DNA of 64,000 bases from Bradyrhizobium japonicum USDA 6 (GTDB lineage Bacteria; Pseudomonadota; Alphaproteobacteria; Rhizobiales; Xanthobacteraceae). The notes under the pieces were generated by a model that did no database searches, was not told where the DNA came from, and was given only the letters and a program-made list of their open reading frames with translations. Positions within the stretch are counted from its first letter, which is position 1; every line of letters begins with the position of its first letter. The stretch is from NCBI RefSeq assembly GCF_000284375.1, contig NC_017249.1, positions 8,983,001 through 9,047,000 on the forward strand, in the 5' to 3' direction. Positions 26,151-36,528 of this stretch are shown in pieces. A program made the translations under genes and the position numbers.

Positions 26151-27565
26151 CCGGCAACTCCCTGTTTTGCGGCCCGGCTGACCGACAGCACGAACCGCTC
26201 GACCTCGGCCTGATCGTTCTTCATCACCTTCATGTGTTCGGATTTGGTCATGAGACCGTCGAGCCAGGCGGGCAATTGCGGCCGCTGGCCGCAGGCTGCC
26301 TCGACCGCATCGGGGAATTTGGCCGGATGGGCGGTGGAGAGCACGATGCTCGGCACCGTCGTGTCGGTGGTGTCGCGGTCGGCGACCGCGAGCGCGACCG
26401 CGGTATGGGGATCGACCAGCTCACCCGCCTCGCGCCAGGCGGCGCGGATCGCTGCCGCGGTTTCGGTCTCGTCGGCGCGGCCGGCGTCGAATTCTTCACG
26501 GATTGCGGCCAGCATCGCGTCAGGCAACACGAAGCGCCCCGACTGCTTCAGCGAGTCCATCAGACGGCGCACGCCGGCCGCATCGCGCCGGCCGGCCTCG
26601 AACAGCAGCCGCTCGAAATTCGAGGAGATCTGGATGTCCATCGATGGCGACGCGGTGGCATGCACCTCGCGCACCTCGTAGATCCCGGTCTTGAGCGTGC
26701 GCGCCAGGATGTCGTTGACGTTGGCGGCGATGCGCAGCGTGCGCACCGGCAGCCCCATGCGCTTGGCGACATAACCGGCAAAGATGTCGCCGAAATTTCC
26801 GGTCGGCACGACGAAATCCACCGTGCGCGCCGGCGCACCGGCGGCGACGGCGGAGGTGAAGTAGTAGACCACCTGGGCGACGATGCGCGCCCAGTTGATG
26901 GAGTTGACGCCGGAGAGCGAGGTCGCATCGCGGAAGCGATGGTTGTTGAACATCCCCTTCACGAGCGCCTGGCAGTCGTCGAAATTGCCCTCGATGGCGA
27001 GCGCATGGACGTTGGCCGCGCCTGTGGTCGTCATCATCCGCTGCTGCACTTCGGAGATGCGGCCGTGCGGGAACAGCACGATGAGATCGACATTCTCCAG
27101 GCCCGCGAACGCGTCGACCGCGGCGCCACCGGTGTCGCCGGAGGTCGCGACCACGATGGTGGTGCGCTGGCCGCGCTTGGCGAGCACGTGGTCCATCAGC
27201 CGCGAGATCAGCTGCATCGCCACGTCCTTGAAGGCGAGCGTCGGGCCGTGGAACAGCTCCAGCACGAATTGATGCGGCGTCATCTGGCGCAGCGGCACCA
27301 CCGCCGGATGGCGGAAGGTTGCATAGGCTTCGTTCGCCATGCGGCCGAGCTCGGCATCCGAAATCTCGCCGCCGGCGAACGGACGGATCACGTCGACCGC
27401 GACCTCCCAATAGGGGCGGCCGAAGAAGCCAGCGATGGCCTCGGTCGAGAGCTGCGGCCAGGTCACCGGCACATACAGGCCGCCGTCACGGGCAAGCCCG
27501 GTCAGCATCACGTCGCAGAAGCCGAGTTCTGGGGCCTCGCCCCGGGTCGAGATATAGCGAGTCAA
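26147..27565 (-). CDS. thrC: Threonine synthase
   Basis: This 472-residue PLP enzyme converts O-phosphohomoserine to threonine (EC 4.2.3.1). Motifs are MTRYISTRGEAPELGF at the start, the PLP lysine K113 in FHGPTLAFKDVAMQ, and SGDTGGAAVDAF. The VPTGNFGDIFAGYVAKRMGLP loop binds the cofactor phosphate. The length fits the long bacterial/yeast type. I chose TTG 27565 because GGAGG lies 5-8 bp upstream. A TTG at 27577 would add four residues. It leads an operon with the M16 peptidase and GNAT gene. Confidence 0.95.
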   Translation of the reverse strand: MTRYISTRGEAPELGFCDVMLTGLARDGGLYVPVTWPQLSTEAIAGFFGRPYWEVAVDVIRPFAGGEISDAELGRMANEAYATFRHPAVVPLRQMTPHQFVLELFHGPTLAFKDVAMQLISRLMDHVLAKRGQRTTIVVATSGDTGGAAVDAFAGLENVDLIVLFPHGRISEVQQRMMTTTGAANVHALAIEGNFDDCQALVKGMFNNHRFRDATSLSGVNSINWARIVAQVVYYFTSAVAAGAPARTVDFVVPTGNFGDIFAGYVAKRMGLPVRTLRIAANVNDILARTLKTGIYEVREVHATASPSMDIQISSNFERLLFEAGRRDAAGVRRLMDSLKQSGRFVLPDAMLAAIREEFDAGRADETETAAAIRAAWREAGELVDPHTAVALAVADRDTTDTTVPSIVLSTAHPAKFPDAVEAACGQRPQLPAWLDGLMTKSEHMKVMKNDQAEVERFVLSVSRAAKQGVAG

Positions 27566-27710
27566 ACTGCCCTCCAAAGGCCGGCCGGCCTTGAGCCAGA
27601 TCCATAAGCCTTTGATTTCATGAAACTACTTGTTAACGGCCAGAGGCGTTGTGCCACCATAAAGTGTTTTGCGGCATCGGGAAACCGCTTCCCGTCCGTG
27701 CCCCGCTCAA

Positions 27711-27830
27711 CGAAAAAGGGCTGCGGCGATGCCGCAGCCCTTCTCTTGGAAGGTCTGTCGTTGATTTGTGCAGACCGGTTTGCCTCCTGCGGGTTGCCGA
27801 CCCGCCAAAACTGTCGGCCAAGTTTTCGGC
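27711..27830 (-). ncRNA. Candidate structured small RNA with own terminator
   Basis: Read on the minus strand, four hairpins follow each other. AAAACT/AGTTTT is at 27807-27826 and GCGGGT/ACCCGC with a 5-nt loop at 27789-27805. GGTCTG/CAGACC is at 27752-27776. Last is a perfect 12-bp terminator stem AAGGGCTGCGGC/GCCGCAGCCCTT at 27716-27742, followed on the minus strand by TTTCG. The terminator lies 375 bp beyond the response-regulator stop and 150 bp before thrC, so it serves neither gene in an obvious way. I do not recognise a known RNA family. The 5' end is not defined. Confidence 0.45.
27713..27742 (-). terminator. Rho-independent terminator upstream of thrC (minus strand)
   Basis: A perfect 12-bp stem with a 3-nt loop (27716-27727 with 27731-27742) is followed on the minus strand by a T-rich run (27717-27713). 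On the plus strand the following bases (CTCTTGG) are a poor T-run, so the minus strand is preferred. Confidence 0.85.
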
Positions 27831-28116
27831 GCCCGTCACGAAATCGTCAAGAGCCAAAACGGCGGGGGCAAGAAAATGTTCCTATTTTTCCCGGAACGGT
27901 TCGAGCTTCGCAAAGGCATCCCGGCGCGCGCTCGCGCGCCACTGCCGCTTTTTCCCGAAATTTTGGGTGTTTCAGGAACGAATATCAGTCCGGCCCATTG
28001 TGTCGGCGGATGGTGTCGGCGCGGTCCAAGCATTGCCCGGCTACGCGCCGAGACCCGATCCGCCCGGCCGGACCGGCTGCATCCTGGAGCAGCCGGTTCG
28101 GTGCCGGGCCCGGGCA

Positions 28117-28761
28117 TCAGCTCATCCCGATTTCCACCGCGATCCTGATCAGGTCGGAATGGTTCTTGGCGCCGAGCTTCTGCTTCAGCAGGGACGTGGT
28201 GTTGGCCACCGTCTTGTAGGAGATGCCGAGCGCCTCGGCGACCTCGACGATCTTGTCGCCACGGCCGAGCAGGCGGAGAATCTCGAGCTCCCGCGGCGTC
28301 ATCTGCGAGGCCGGATTGGCCTTGATCGCCGCACCGGAGAACGTGACCGCCTCCGCGAGCTGCGGCGAGATGAAATTGTCGCCGGCGACCACCTTGCGAA
28401 CCGCCTTGAGCAGAATCCGGGGATCGTCGCCCTTGGAGACATACCCCTGCGCACCAAGCTCAACCGCCCGCACCACGAAGGCCGGATCGTCGTTCATGCT
28501 GAACATGATGATCTTGGCATCCGGGTCGTCCTTGCGGATCCGCCGCATCAGCTCGAAGCCGGAGACGTCGGGCAGGCTGATGTCGATGACGGTGACGTCG
28601 GGCCGCTTGCTGATATAGGCGCGATGCCCGGATTTGGCGTCGGTCGCCTCGTCGATACGGATCGAGTGGTCGGACGCGAAAAGGGTGCGGCATCCTGACA
28701 GCACCACGGGATGGTCGTCGACGATCAGAACTCGGGTCGCCGGTTTGGCGGTATCTTGCAT
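28117..28761 (-). CDS. LuxR/NarL-family response regulator
   Basis: This 214-residue protein has a receiver domain (about 10-125) with DD in VLIVDDHPVVLSG, phospho-acceptor Asp in VTVIDISLPDVSGF and Lys in GYVSKGDDP. A LuxR helix-turn-helix follows (LTPRELEILRLLGRG then EVAEALGISYKTVANTTSLLKQKL). ATG 28761 gives MQDTAKPATRVLIVDD; ATG 28787 is an alternative. It is divergent from its likely partner kinase at 28827 over only about 65 bp, so the pair probably shares control. The target genes are unknown. Confidence 0.94.
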   Translation of the reverse strand: MQDTAKPATRVLIVDDHPVVLSGCRTLFASDHSIRIDEATDAKSGHRAYISKRPDVTVIDISLPDVSGFELMRRIRKDDPDAKIIMFSMNDDPAFVVRAVELGAQGYVSKGDDPRILLKAVRKVVAGDNFISPQLAEAVTFSGAAIKANPASQMTPRELEILRLLGRGDKIVEVAEALGISYKTVANTTSLLKQKLGAKNHSDLIRIAVEIGMS

Positions 28762-28826
28762 CGCGCGCTCTCTCGTTTTTCGACTCATAGACCGGCGGGA
28801 ACAAATGGAAAGAGCAAATCCCGTCA

Positions 28827-30185
28827 ATGCGCGTTAGAATTGACCTAATGTGGCAGCGGCTCTCATTCAGAACACAATTGTTTCTCCCGCTCGGCTTGAG
28901 CTTCCTTGCCGCGCTGGTCATGGGCGGCGTGCTGCTCCAGACCTTCGCGACGGGGCAGCTTGCCGACGAGAATGAGCCGGGCCGGCGCTCGACCCGGACC
29001 GTCGCCGAGGCGCTCAACAACAGCCTGAGGGCCTCGAACGACCCGCGGAAGATACTCGATGCATTTGTCCATTCTTTGGACAGCTCCTCGGATATTCAAT
29101 TCCGTTCAGTGGAAGCGGGTCCCACGCCCCCTCCAAAGGACAGCCTGCGTGATCTGCATGGCGTGCCGCATTGGTTCGTGGACCTGATCGCCATCCCGGA
29201 GATGGACGCGGCATCTCCCGTCATCATCGACGGCAGGCGCGTCGGCGACATCGTGTTCATGCCGGATCTGTCAGCCGATCTGTTCGAGAAATGGGTCGGC
29301 TTCCTGGCACTGACGAGCCTCATCGCCGTGCTGATGATCCTGACCGGGATCATTGCCTATCTCTTTGCGGGATCGGCGCTGCGTCCCCTGCAAGATCTCG
29401 GCGCGGGCCTCACGCGAATCCGGCGCGGCGACTATGCAACGCCTATCCCGGTCGCAGGACCGCAGGAGATCCGTCAGAGCTGCGAGGAAGCTAATGCGCT
29501 GGCGATGACGCTCGCGCAATTGAGTCAGGATAATCGCGACCTGCTGCACCGCCTGGTGTCGCTCCAGGACGACGAGCGGCGCGATCTCGCGCGCGAGCTG
29601 CACGACGAGCTCGGACCGCTGCTGTTCGGCATCCGCGCCGGCACGATCGCGCTGAGCGAGGCTTCGCCGGCGGGAAATCTCGGCAACCGGGCGCAGGAGG
29701 TGATGCGATCGGTCGAGGCGCTCCAGCAGACCAACCGCCGCATCCTCGACCGGCTGCGGCCACTCTACATCGAGGAATTGGGGCTCGAGACCAGCGTGCA
29801 GACGCTGCTCCAGAACTTTCGCAGACAGGCGCCGCATATCGGCCTGACGGCCGCGATCGATCCGGGTCTGAACGAGATCGACCGACCGCTGGCCCAGACC
29901 GTCTATCGCCTGATCCAGGAGGCGCTGACCAACGTGCTGCGCCACGCCGGGGCGAACAATGCCCATGTGCTGGCGACCATGGCCGGCGAGGTGCTCACGA
30001 TTGAGATCTCCGACGACGGCGGCGGCTTTCCCGCCGACAACGTCTTCGGCCGCGGCCTGACGGGCATGCACGAGCGCGTGCGCGCGCTCAGCGGATCGCT
30101 GTCACTGCTGCGCGCGGACGAGCGCACCTATGTGCGCTGCCGCCTGCCGGTCGGAGCGGCGCGGGACGAGCCTGCGGCCGGCTAG
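28827..30185 (+). CDS. Membrane sensor histidine kinase (HisKA_3 type)
   Basis: This 452-residue protein has two membrane helices (about 17-37 and 155-180) around a periplasmic domain, then a HAMP linker (SALRPLQDLGAGLTRIRRGDY). The HisKA_3 dimerisation domain carries H259 in LARELHDELGPLLFG, as in NarX/DegS-type kinases. The HATPase has LIQEALTNVLRHAGA, ISDDGGGF and GRGLTGMHERV. It is the natural partner of the divergent LuxR-type regulator. ATG 28848 (MWQRLSF) is an alternative start. Its stop overlaps that of the convergent SnoaL gene (CTAG at 30182-30185). The sensed signal is unknown. Confidence 0.93.
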   Translation: MRVRIDLMWQRLSFRTQLFLPLGLSFLAALVMGGVLLQTFATGQLADENEPGRRSTRTVAEALNNSLRASNDPRKILDAFVHSLDSSSDIQFRSVEAGPTPPPKDSLRDLHGVPHWFVDLIAIPEMDAASPVIIDGRRVGDIVFMPDLSADLFEKWVGFLALTSLIAVLMILTGIIAYLFAGSALRPLQDLGAGLTRIRRGDYATPIPVAGPQEIRQSCEEANALAMTLAQLSQDNRDLLHRLVSLQDDERRDLARELHDELGPLLFGIRAGTIALSEASPAGNLGNRAQEVMRSVEALQQTNRRILDRLRPLYIEELGLETSVQTLLQNFRRQAPHIGLTAAIDPGLNEIDRPLAQTVYRLIQEALTNVLRHAGANNAHVLATMAGEVLTIEISDDGGGFPADNVFGRGLTGMHERVRALSGSLSLLRADERTYVRCRLPVGAARDEPAAG

Positions 30186-30547
30186 CACGCACCATCGGCA
30201 TGCGGGGACTGCTCCGCCGGCTCGCACAGGGTGCTGTAGATCTTGCCTTCGGGACTGAAGCGAAACGAGGCGTGGATACGCAGCGAGCCCGCGACGGAAT
30301 ATTCGAGATCGATGCCATGCGGCACCGGACTGATCTCCTCCAGGCCGAAGCCTGCCGACGAGAAGGTGCTGAGCCGCGGTCCCCAATAGGTTTCGAGCTC
30401 GCGCCGTCCGCGATAATGCCGCTCGCCGTTGCACATGCATTCGACCCGGGCGTCGTCCGCATAGAGATCGAGTAGCGTCGCGAGATCGCCCTTCCGGCAG
30501 GCGTCCACCCAGTCGACGACAATTCCCATCTGGTCGAAATCGCTCAC
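30182..30547 (-). CDS. SnoaL/NTF2-like protein
   Basis: This 121-residue protein starts at GTG 30547 and has the NTF2-like pattern WVDACRKGDLATLLDLYADDARVECMCNGERHYRGRRELETYWGPRL. The fold is a small cone-shaped alpha+beta barrel used for ligand binding or isomerase activity. No catalytic set can be assigned. It converges with the histidine kinase, sharing the four bases CTAG for both stop codons. The last gene before it on the same strand ends far upstream, so it is probably monocistronic. Confidence 0.82.
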   Translation of the reverse strand: MSDFDQMGIVVDWVDACRKGDLATLLDLYADDARVECMCNGERHYRGRRELETYWGPRLSTFSSAGFGLEEISPVPHGIDLEYSVAGSLRIHASFRFSPEGKIYSTLCEPAEQSPHADGAC

Positions 30548-30663
30548 ACCAAAATCCTGTCTGCCGCGAAAATTTGCGTGCGGCTTAGGACCACCCTCGT
30601 GAATATGTCCTGAATAATAAACCCCGGGCGATACCGGGCTCCCTCCGGGAACCTACGGAAATT

Positions 30664-31416
30664 TCAGGCCGGGCGCCGTCCCCTCGCCCAGACGCCGAAT
30701 GCGATCAGCACCGCGCCGGCGAGCGCGAACCAGGTGATGGCGTATTGCAGATGATCGTCCTTCAGATGCACGTCGAGCGGACCGGGACGCGGAATGCCGT
30801 TCTCGGGCACCGGCCGCTCCAGGTCGATGTAGAACGGCGCGACCGTGCCCCAGCCGAGCGCCCGGGACATGGCGAGATGATCGCGCGTGAACCACAGCCG
30901 TTTGTCACGCTCAGCGTCAGGCATCAGCACGCTGGCTGTTTCGGGGAAACGGACGTAGCCGGTCAACATCGCCGGCTTGTTGGTAATGAGCCCCGCGACC
31001 GCCCGATCCTGCAGGGCGCGGTCCTGTTGGGTGTTCGGCACGAAGCCCGCGTTGACCGCGACCATATCGCCGCCAGGCAGCCGTGCGGGAAGGAAAGCCC
31101 AGGTGCCGGGGCCAGAGATGTCGGAGCGGATGGCGGAGCCGGAACTGTAGACCATCGCATCCAGACGGGACTCGTAGGTCGCCGTAAATGTGACCCGGCG
31201 GAATTCGTCCCGCTCCGGCGTCAGCGTGCTCCATTGCGACGGCGGCGGCAACGCAACAGGTGCCGCCGCGAGACGCTCGGTCAATGCGGCGATCAACTGA
31301 TGTTTCGCGACGCGGCGCTGCAATTGCCAGACGCCGAGCGCGACCAAGACGGCGGCCAGGAAAAGCGTGAACAGCGCGAAGCCGGCCACGCGGGGCTTGC
31401 GCGCGGACTCGTTCAT
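30664..31416 (-). CDS. SURF1 family cytochrome oxidase assembly protein
   Basis: This 250-residue protein has helices at both ends (about 11-31 and 225-243) around a periplasmic domain, the SURF1 plan. Motifs are LGVWQLQRRVAKHQLI near the start, FLPARLPGGDMVAVNAGFVP in the middle and DHLQYAITWFALAGAVL before the end. SURF1 helps insert heme a into oxidase subunit I. It overlaps the DUF983 gene by ATGA (31413-31416). It lies downstream of the ctaC-ctaE genes, consistent with a role in aa3 oxidase assembly. Confidence 0.94.
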   Translation of the reverse strand: MNESARKPRVAGFALFTLFLAAVLVALGVWQLQRRVAKHQLIAALTERLAAAPVALPPPSQWSTLTPERDEFRRVTFTATYESRLDAMVYSSGSAIRSDISGPGTWAFLPARLPGGDMVAVNAGFVPNTQQDRALQDRAVAGLITNKPAMLTGYVRFPETASVLMPDAERDKRLWFTRDHLAMSRALGWGTVAPFYIDLERPVPENGIPRPGPLDVHLKDDHLQYAITWFALAGAVLIAFGVWARGRRPA

Positions 31417-31814
31417 TTCGCGCGGTCGACCAGCCGGCCCGGCGCCGCCTTGTGGTGGAATTGCAGCGCGATCAGCAGCGACTTCATCGCGCGCAACGGC
31501 AACAGCGTGGTCGCGAGGATCAGCGGCAGCCACAGCACCGCATGCAGCCAGTACGGCGGCTGGTATTTGACTTCGACGATCAGCGCGCACGCAACGACGA
31601 TCCCGCCGGCCAGCATGATGATGAAGATCGCAGGACCGTCGCCGGTGTCGATGAAGGCGTAGTCGAGGCCGCAGCGGTCGCAGCTGGGCGCGAGCGTCAG
31701 GAAGCCCGCATAGAGCTTGCCCTGGCCGCAGCGCGGGCACTTGCAGGCAAGGCCGCGCAGCGCGCTTTGCAGGACGGTCGTCTCGGGCTCGGATGGGCCG
31801 GCGGTATCGTTCAT
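31413..31814 (-). CDS. DUF983 zinc-ribbon membrane protein
   Basis: This 133-residue protein has a zinc ribbon (CPRCGQGKLYAG and SCDRCGLDY) before two membrane helices (about 60-80 and 87-105). DUF983 genes lie between ctaE and SURF1 in many alphaproteobacteria and are thought to act in cytochrome oxidase assembly, but no activity is proven. Its start is only about 10 bp from a dispersed repeat that supplies most of its leader. It is coupled to the SURF1 gene. Confidence 0.9.
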   Translation of the reverse strand: MNDTAGPSEPETTVLQSALRGLACKCPRCGQGKLYAGFLTLAPSCDRCGLDYAFIDTGDGPAIFIIMLAGGIVVACALIVEVKYQPPYWLHAVLWLPLILATTLLPLRAMKSLLIALQFHHKAAPGRLVDRAK

Positions 31815-31823
31815 GATGACGGA

Positions 31824-31931
31824 CTCTAGAGCATTATCGGTTCTGATTGAATCAGAACTGAAGCTCCAGATTCTTGTTTTGACGCGTTTTCTTCACGCGA
31901 ACCGGCGTCCATTTCGCTCAAAACGCTCTAT
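31824..31931. repeat. Rhizobiales dispersed repeat between ctaE and DUF983
   Basis: The block contains CTCTAGAGCATTATCG, a perfect hairpin GTTCTGATT-G-AATCAGAAC (31840-31858), GAAGCTCCAGATTCTTGTTTTG, GACGCGTTTTCTTCACGCGAACCGG and CGCTCAAAACGCT. I know this word order as a common intergenic repeat in Bradyrhizobium-type genomes. Here it lies between two genes of one functional cluster. Confidence 0.7.
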
Positions 31932-31968
31932 CACGGTTTCCGCCAGAGCTTCCGGCGGCCCAAAAGCG

Positions 31969-31994
31969 AAAGGGCGGCCCTGCGGCCGCCCCTT
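31969..31994 (-). terminator. Terminator after ctaE (minus strand)
   Basis: GGGCGGCC (31972-31979), loop CTGC and GGCCGCCC (31984-31991) form a perfect 8-bp stem. On the minus strand it is followed by TTTCGCTTTTGG. It lies just past the ctaE stop at 32014 and before DUF983, so the oxidase mRNA may partly end here. Confidence 0.75.
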
Positions 31995-32013
31995 CTGATC
32001 GGTCCAATGCGGC

Positions 32014-32910
32014 TCAGTGCGCGCCGTGGGCCATGGTCTCGGCGCCGTGTCCCCACACATAGATGCAGAGGAACAGGAACAGCCAGACCACGTCGACGAA
32101 GTGCCAGTACCAGGCGGCAAACTCGAAGCCGAGATGCTGTGTCGGCGTGAAGTGGCCGGCATAGGCGCGGAACAGGCAGACCAGCAGGAAGATGGTGCCG
32201 ACCAGCACATGGAAACCGTGGAAGCCGGTCGCCATGAAGAAGGTCGCGCCATAGACGTTGCCGCCGAACGAGAACGCCGCGTGGCTGTACTCATAGGCCT
32301 GCACGCAGGTGAAGAGCGCGCCGAGCACGACGGTGAGGATCAGGCCGTATTTCAGGCCCTTGCGATCGTTCTCGAGCAACGCGTGGTGCGCCCAGGTCAC
32401 GGTGGTGCCTGATGTCAGCAGGATCAGCGTGTTCAGGAGCGGCAGATGCCAGGGATCGAAGGTCTCGATGCCATGCGGCGGCCAGGTGCCGGGCACGGAG
32501 CAAGCGCCAGCCGCGGTGCCGAGACCGCAGCCGAACACGGCGTCGCGCGTGGCGTGGACGGCGTCGGCCGGGAACAGCGCCGCGTTGAAATAGGCCCAGA
32601 ACCAGGCGACGAAGAACATCACCTCGGAGGCGATGAACAGGATCATGCCGTAGCGGTGATGCAGCTGCACGACGCGGGTGTGATCGCCCTTGTACTGGGC
32701 TTCCTTGATCACATCGGCCCACCAGCTCGCCATGGTGTAGATCACGCCGATGGTGCCGGCACCGAAGATGATCGGCGCGGCCGAGAACATGTGGTGCATC
32801 CAGGTGATCGCACCGACCGCCATGACGAAGGCCGAGATGGAGCCGACGACGGGCCACGGGGAGGGATCGACCAGGTGGTAGTCGTGATGCTTGGTGTGCG
32901 CCGTTGCCAT
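32014..32910 (-). CDS. ctaE: Cytochrome c oxidase subunit III
   Basis: This 298-residue protein has seven helices and the subunit III motifs. Examples are [21 protein letters not shown] at the N-terminus and [19 protein letters not shown] with the conserved Glu of helix 3. [18 protein letters not shown] and the C-terminal [24 protein letters not shown] also fit. It stabilises proton uptake in the aa3 oxidase. The gene is the last structural subunit of the operon, 80 bp after ctaG. Confidence 0.97.
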   Translation of the reverse strand: MATAHTKHHDYHLVDPSPWPVVGSISAFVMAVGAITWMHHMFSAAPIIFGAGTIGVIYTMASWWADVIKEAQYKGDHTRVVQLHHRYGMILFIASEVMFFVAWFWAYFNAALFPADAVHATRDAVFGCGLGTAAGACSVPGTWPPHGIETFDPWHLPLLNTLILLTSGTTVTWAHHALLENDRKGLKYGLILTVVLGALFTCVQAYEYSHAAFSFGGNVYGATFFMATGFHGFHVLVGTIFLLVCLFRAYAGHFTPTQHLGFEFAAWYWHFVDVVWLFLFLCIYVWGHGAETMAHGAH

Positions 32911-32990
32911 TTGCGGTCTCTCTCCTCAATCCCGTGCCTGTCCGGCACTTATCCCCTTGTGTCCAACCCCCCGCGACGTGCGCCCGGCGG

Positions 32991-33641
32991 TCAGAGATTT
33001 CCCTTGCGTTTGTCGTCCTCGCCCGACGCCAGCGGCTTCACCACGGGATCGCGCACCGGATAGAACGTGTAGGACAACGTGATCGTGTTCAGCCCGTCGT
33101 TCTCGTGATCGTCGGCGATCGACGGATCGACGTAGAACACGACCGGCATCTCGCGCTTCTCGCCGGGCGCCATGGTCTGTTCGGTGAAGCAGAAGCAGTT
33201 GATCTTCTGGAAGTAGGAGCCGACCGTCAGGGGCGCGACGTTGTAGGCCGCCTGGCCTGCAGTGGTGCGCGCGGCCTGGTTGGTCACGGTGTAGAAGACG
33301 GTCACGACCTGGCCGATATTGACCTCGATCTCGCTCTGCTCCGGCTCGAACTTCCAGGGCAGGCCGGGCGCGACGTTTGAATCGAAGCGCACCGCGATCT
33401 TGCGCGCGATCGGACCGGTGGCGGGCGCGGACGTCGCGACCTGCGTCGTGCCGTTGAAGCCGGTGGCGCGGCAGAACCAGTTGTAGAACGGCACCGCCGC
33501 GTAGGAGGCACCGACCATCAGCGCCACCACGCCGCCGCAGATCGAGGCGACCAGCACGTCGCGGCCAAGACCCCTGGAAGGCCCACGGCCCTGCCTGGCT
33601 GTCCGGCTCTGATCCCGCGATATGGTGGGCTCTCGATCCAT
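32991..33641 (-). CDS. ctaG: Cytochrome oxidase assembly protein CtaG/Cox11
   Basis: This 216-residue protein has one N-terminal helix (about 29-50) and a periplasmic domain with the copper motif CFCF in [15 protein letters not shown]. It delivers copper to the CuB site of subunit I. Further family features are [15 protein letters not shown] and the beta-sandwich segments following. It starts 5 bp downstream of coxF within the operon. Confidence 0.96.
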   Translation of the reverse strand: MDREPTISRDQSRTARQGRGPSRGLGRDVLVASICGGVVALMVGASYAAVPFYNWFCRATGFNGTTQVATSAPATGPIARKIAVRFDSNVAPGLPWKFEPEQSEIEVNIGQVVTVFYTVTNQAARTTAGQAAYNVAPLTVGSYFQKINCFCFTEQTMAPGEKREMPVVFYVDPSIADDHENDGLNTITLSYTFYPVRDPVVKPLASGEDDKRKGNL

Positions 33642-33646
33642 GTTTC

Positions 33647-33823
33647 CTACATCGGCCGGACGAGGACTGCCGGTCCCTTGACGATGGTGACGGCGAAGAA
33701 CAGCACCACGAGCACGCCGAGCGCGAGAGCGATCGCGATCGAGCGCTGGCGGCGGCTCTTCTTCTGCGCCTCCGTGAGGACGATTCCATTCATCTCAGGT
33801 TTGTCGGCCATTCCAGCGATCAT
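33647..33823 (-). CDS. coxF: CoxF-like small membrane protein
   Basis: This 58-residue protein has one helix (about 31-50) after a charged N-terminus ([36 protein letters not shown]). It is the CoxF/COX-assembly small gene always found between ctaB and ctaG in Rhizobiales oxidase operons. The start ATG 33823 overlaps the ctaB stop by ATGA; an in-frame ATG at 33811 would give MADKPEMNG. Its exact role is unknown. Confidence 0.85.
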   Translation of the reverse strand: MIAGMADKPEMNGIVLTEAQKKSRRQRSIAIALALGVLVVLFFAVTIVKGPAVLVRPM

Positions 33824-34764
33824 GCGCCCCCTACCATCGGAGCAAGTGCCCGGAACACGACCTCGGCCAGCAGGGTCGCAAACAGCGCGAACAGATAAAG
33901 GATGGAAAAGGCAAACAGCTTGCGGGTCGCGCGCAGCGATTGGCTGCGCTCGCGGCGCACATAGACGTTGATCGCGAGCACAAGCATGCCGGCGCCGAGG
34001 ATCAGCGAGACGATGCCGTAGATGGCGTCGAAATAGCCGAGCGCCCACGGGGCGGCGGCGACCGCGATCAGCACGATGGTGTAGAGCAGGATCTGAAGCC
34101 GCGTCGCGTCAGGACCGGCGACGTTGGGCAGCATCGGAATGCCGGCACGCGCGTAGTCGTCGGAGCGGAACAGCGCCAGCGCCCAGAAGTGCGGCGGGGT
34201 CCAGAAGAAGATGATGGCGAACAGCAGCAGCGGCTCGACGTCGACGGTGCCCGTGACCGCGGCCCACGCCACCACCGGCGGCAGCGCGCCGGCGGCGCCG
34301 CCGATCACGATGTTCTGCGCGGTCCGGCGCTTCAGGATCATCGTGTAGATCACGACGTAGAAGAAGATGGTGAAGGCGAGCAGCGCGCCCGCGATCCAGT
34401 TGACGAGGATGCCGAGCGTCATCACCGAGAAGAAGGCGAGCGTCATGCCGAACGCCATCGCCTCGGGACGGGTGATGCGGCCGCGCGGAATCGGCCGGTT
34501 TGCCGTGCGCGACATCTTGGCGTCGATATCGCCTTCGAGCGCCATGTTAAGCGCTCCGGAAGCGCCGGCACCGACCGCGATGCAGAGCAGCGAGGTGATG
34601 GCCAGCACCGGATGGAAATGCCCGGGCGCCATCGCCAGTCCGACCAGCGCGGTGAAGATCACCAGCGACATCACCCGCGGCTTGAGCAGCGCAATGTAGT
34701 CGCCCACCTCCGCTTCGGAGATGCGGGGATCGATGTCGATGGCGTGGTGGTCGAGGACGGACAC
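33820..34764 (-). CDS. ctaB: Protoheme IX farnesyltransferase
   Basis: This 314-residue polytopic protein is heme O synthase, which adds the farnesyl chain to heme b, the first step to heme a. About nine helices are present. The two prenyl-diphosphate motifs appear as [19 protein letters not shown] and the later [16 protein letters not shown]. It lies between ctaD and coxF in the oxidase operon. Confidence 0.96.
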   Translation of the reverse strand: MSVLDHHAIDIDPRISEAEVGDYIALLKPRVMSLVIFTALVGLAMAPGHFHPVLAITSLLCIAVGAGASGALNMALEGDIDAKMSRTANRPIPRGRITRPEAMAFGMTLAFFSVMTLGILVNWIAGALLAFTIFFYVVIYTMILKRRTAQNIVIGGAAGALPPVVAWAAVTGTVDVEPLLLFAIIFFWTPPHFWALALFRSDDYARAGIPMLPNVAGPDATRLQILLYTIVLIAVAAAPWALGYFDAIYGIVSLILGAGMLVLAINVYVRRERSQSLRATRKLFAFSILYLFALFATLLAEVVFRALAPMVGGA

Positions 34765-34824
34765 TAGTTTGACTCGCTTCGTTATAGAGCCGCGGCGCCC
34801 GTCACGGGCGCCGCGAGCGGTGGC

Positions 34825-36501
<1,677 letters not shown>

Positions 36502-36528
36502 TCAGTCCCTCGAGCCTCGACCCGGCGC

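Larger units (their letters stand above)
27566..28116. other. 551-bp gap between thrC and the response regulator
   Basis: No protein gene is convincing. A minus-strand frame at 27633-27857 (starts MALDDFVTGAENLADSFGG) runs through a terminator hairpin, so it is unlikely to be translated in full. The left part holds a cluster of hairpins described separately as a possible small RNA. The right part (27860-28116) has no ribosome-binding site or terminator and may hold the promoter for that RNA. Confidence 0.5.

Noticed and set aside
27633..27857. Minus-strand 74-codon frame starting MALDDFVTGAENL
   Set aside because: It runs through a perfect terminator hairpin and lacks a ribosome site; the RNA structure explains the region better.
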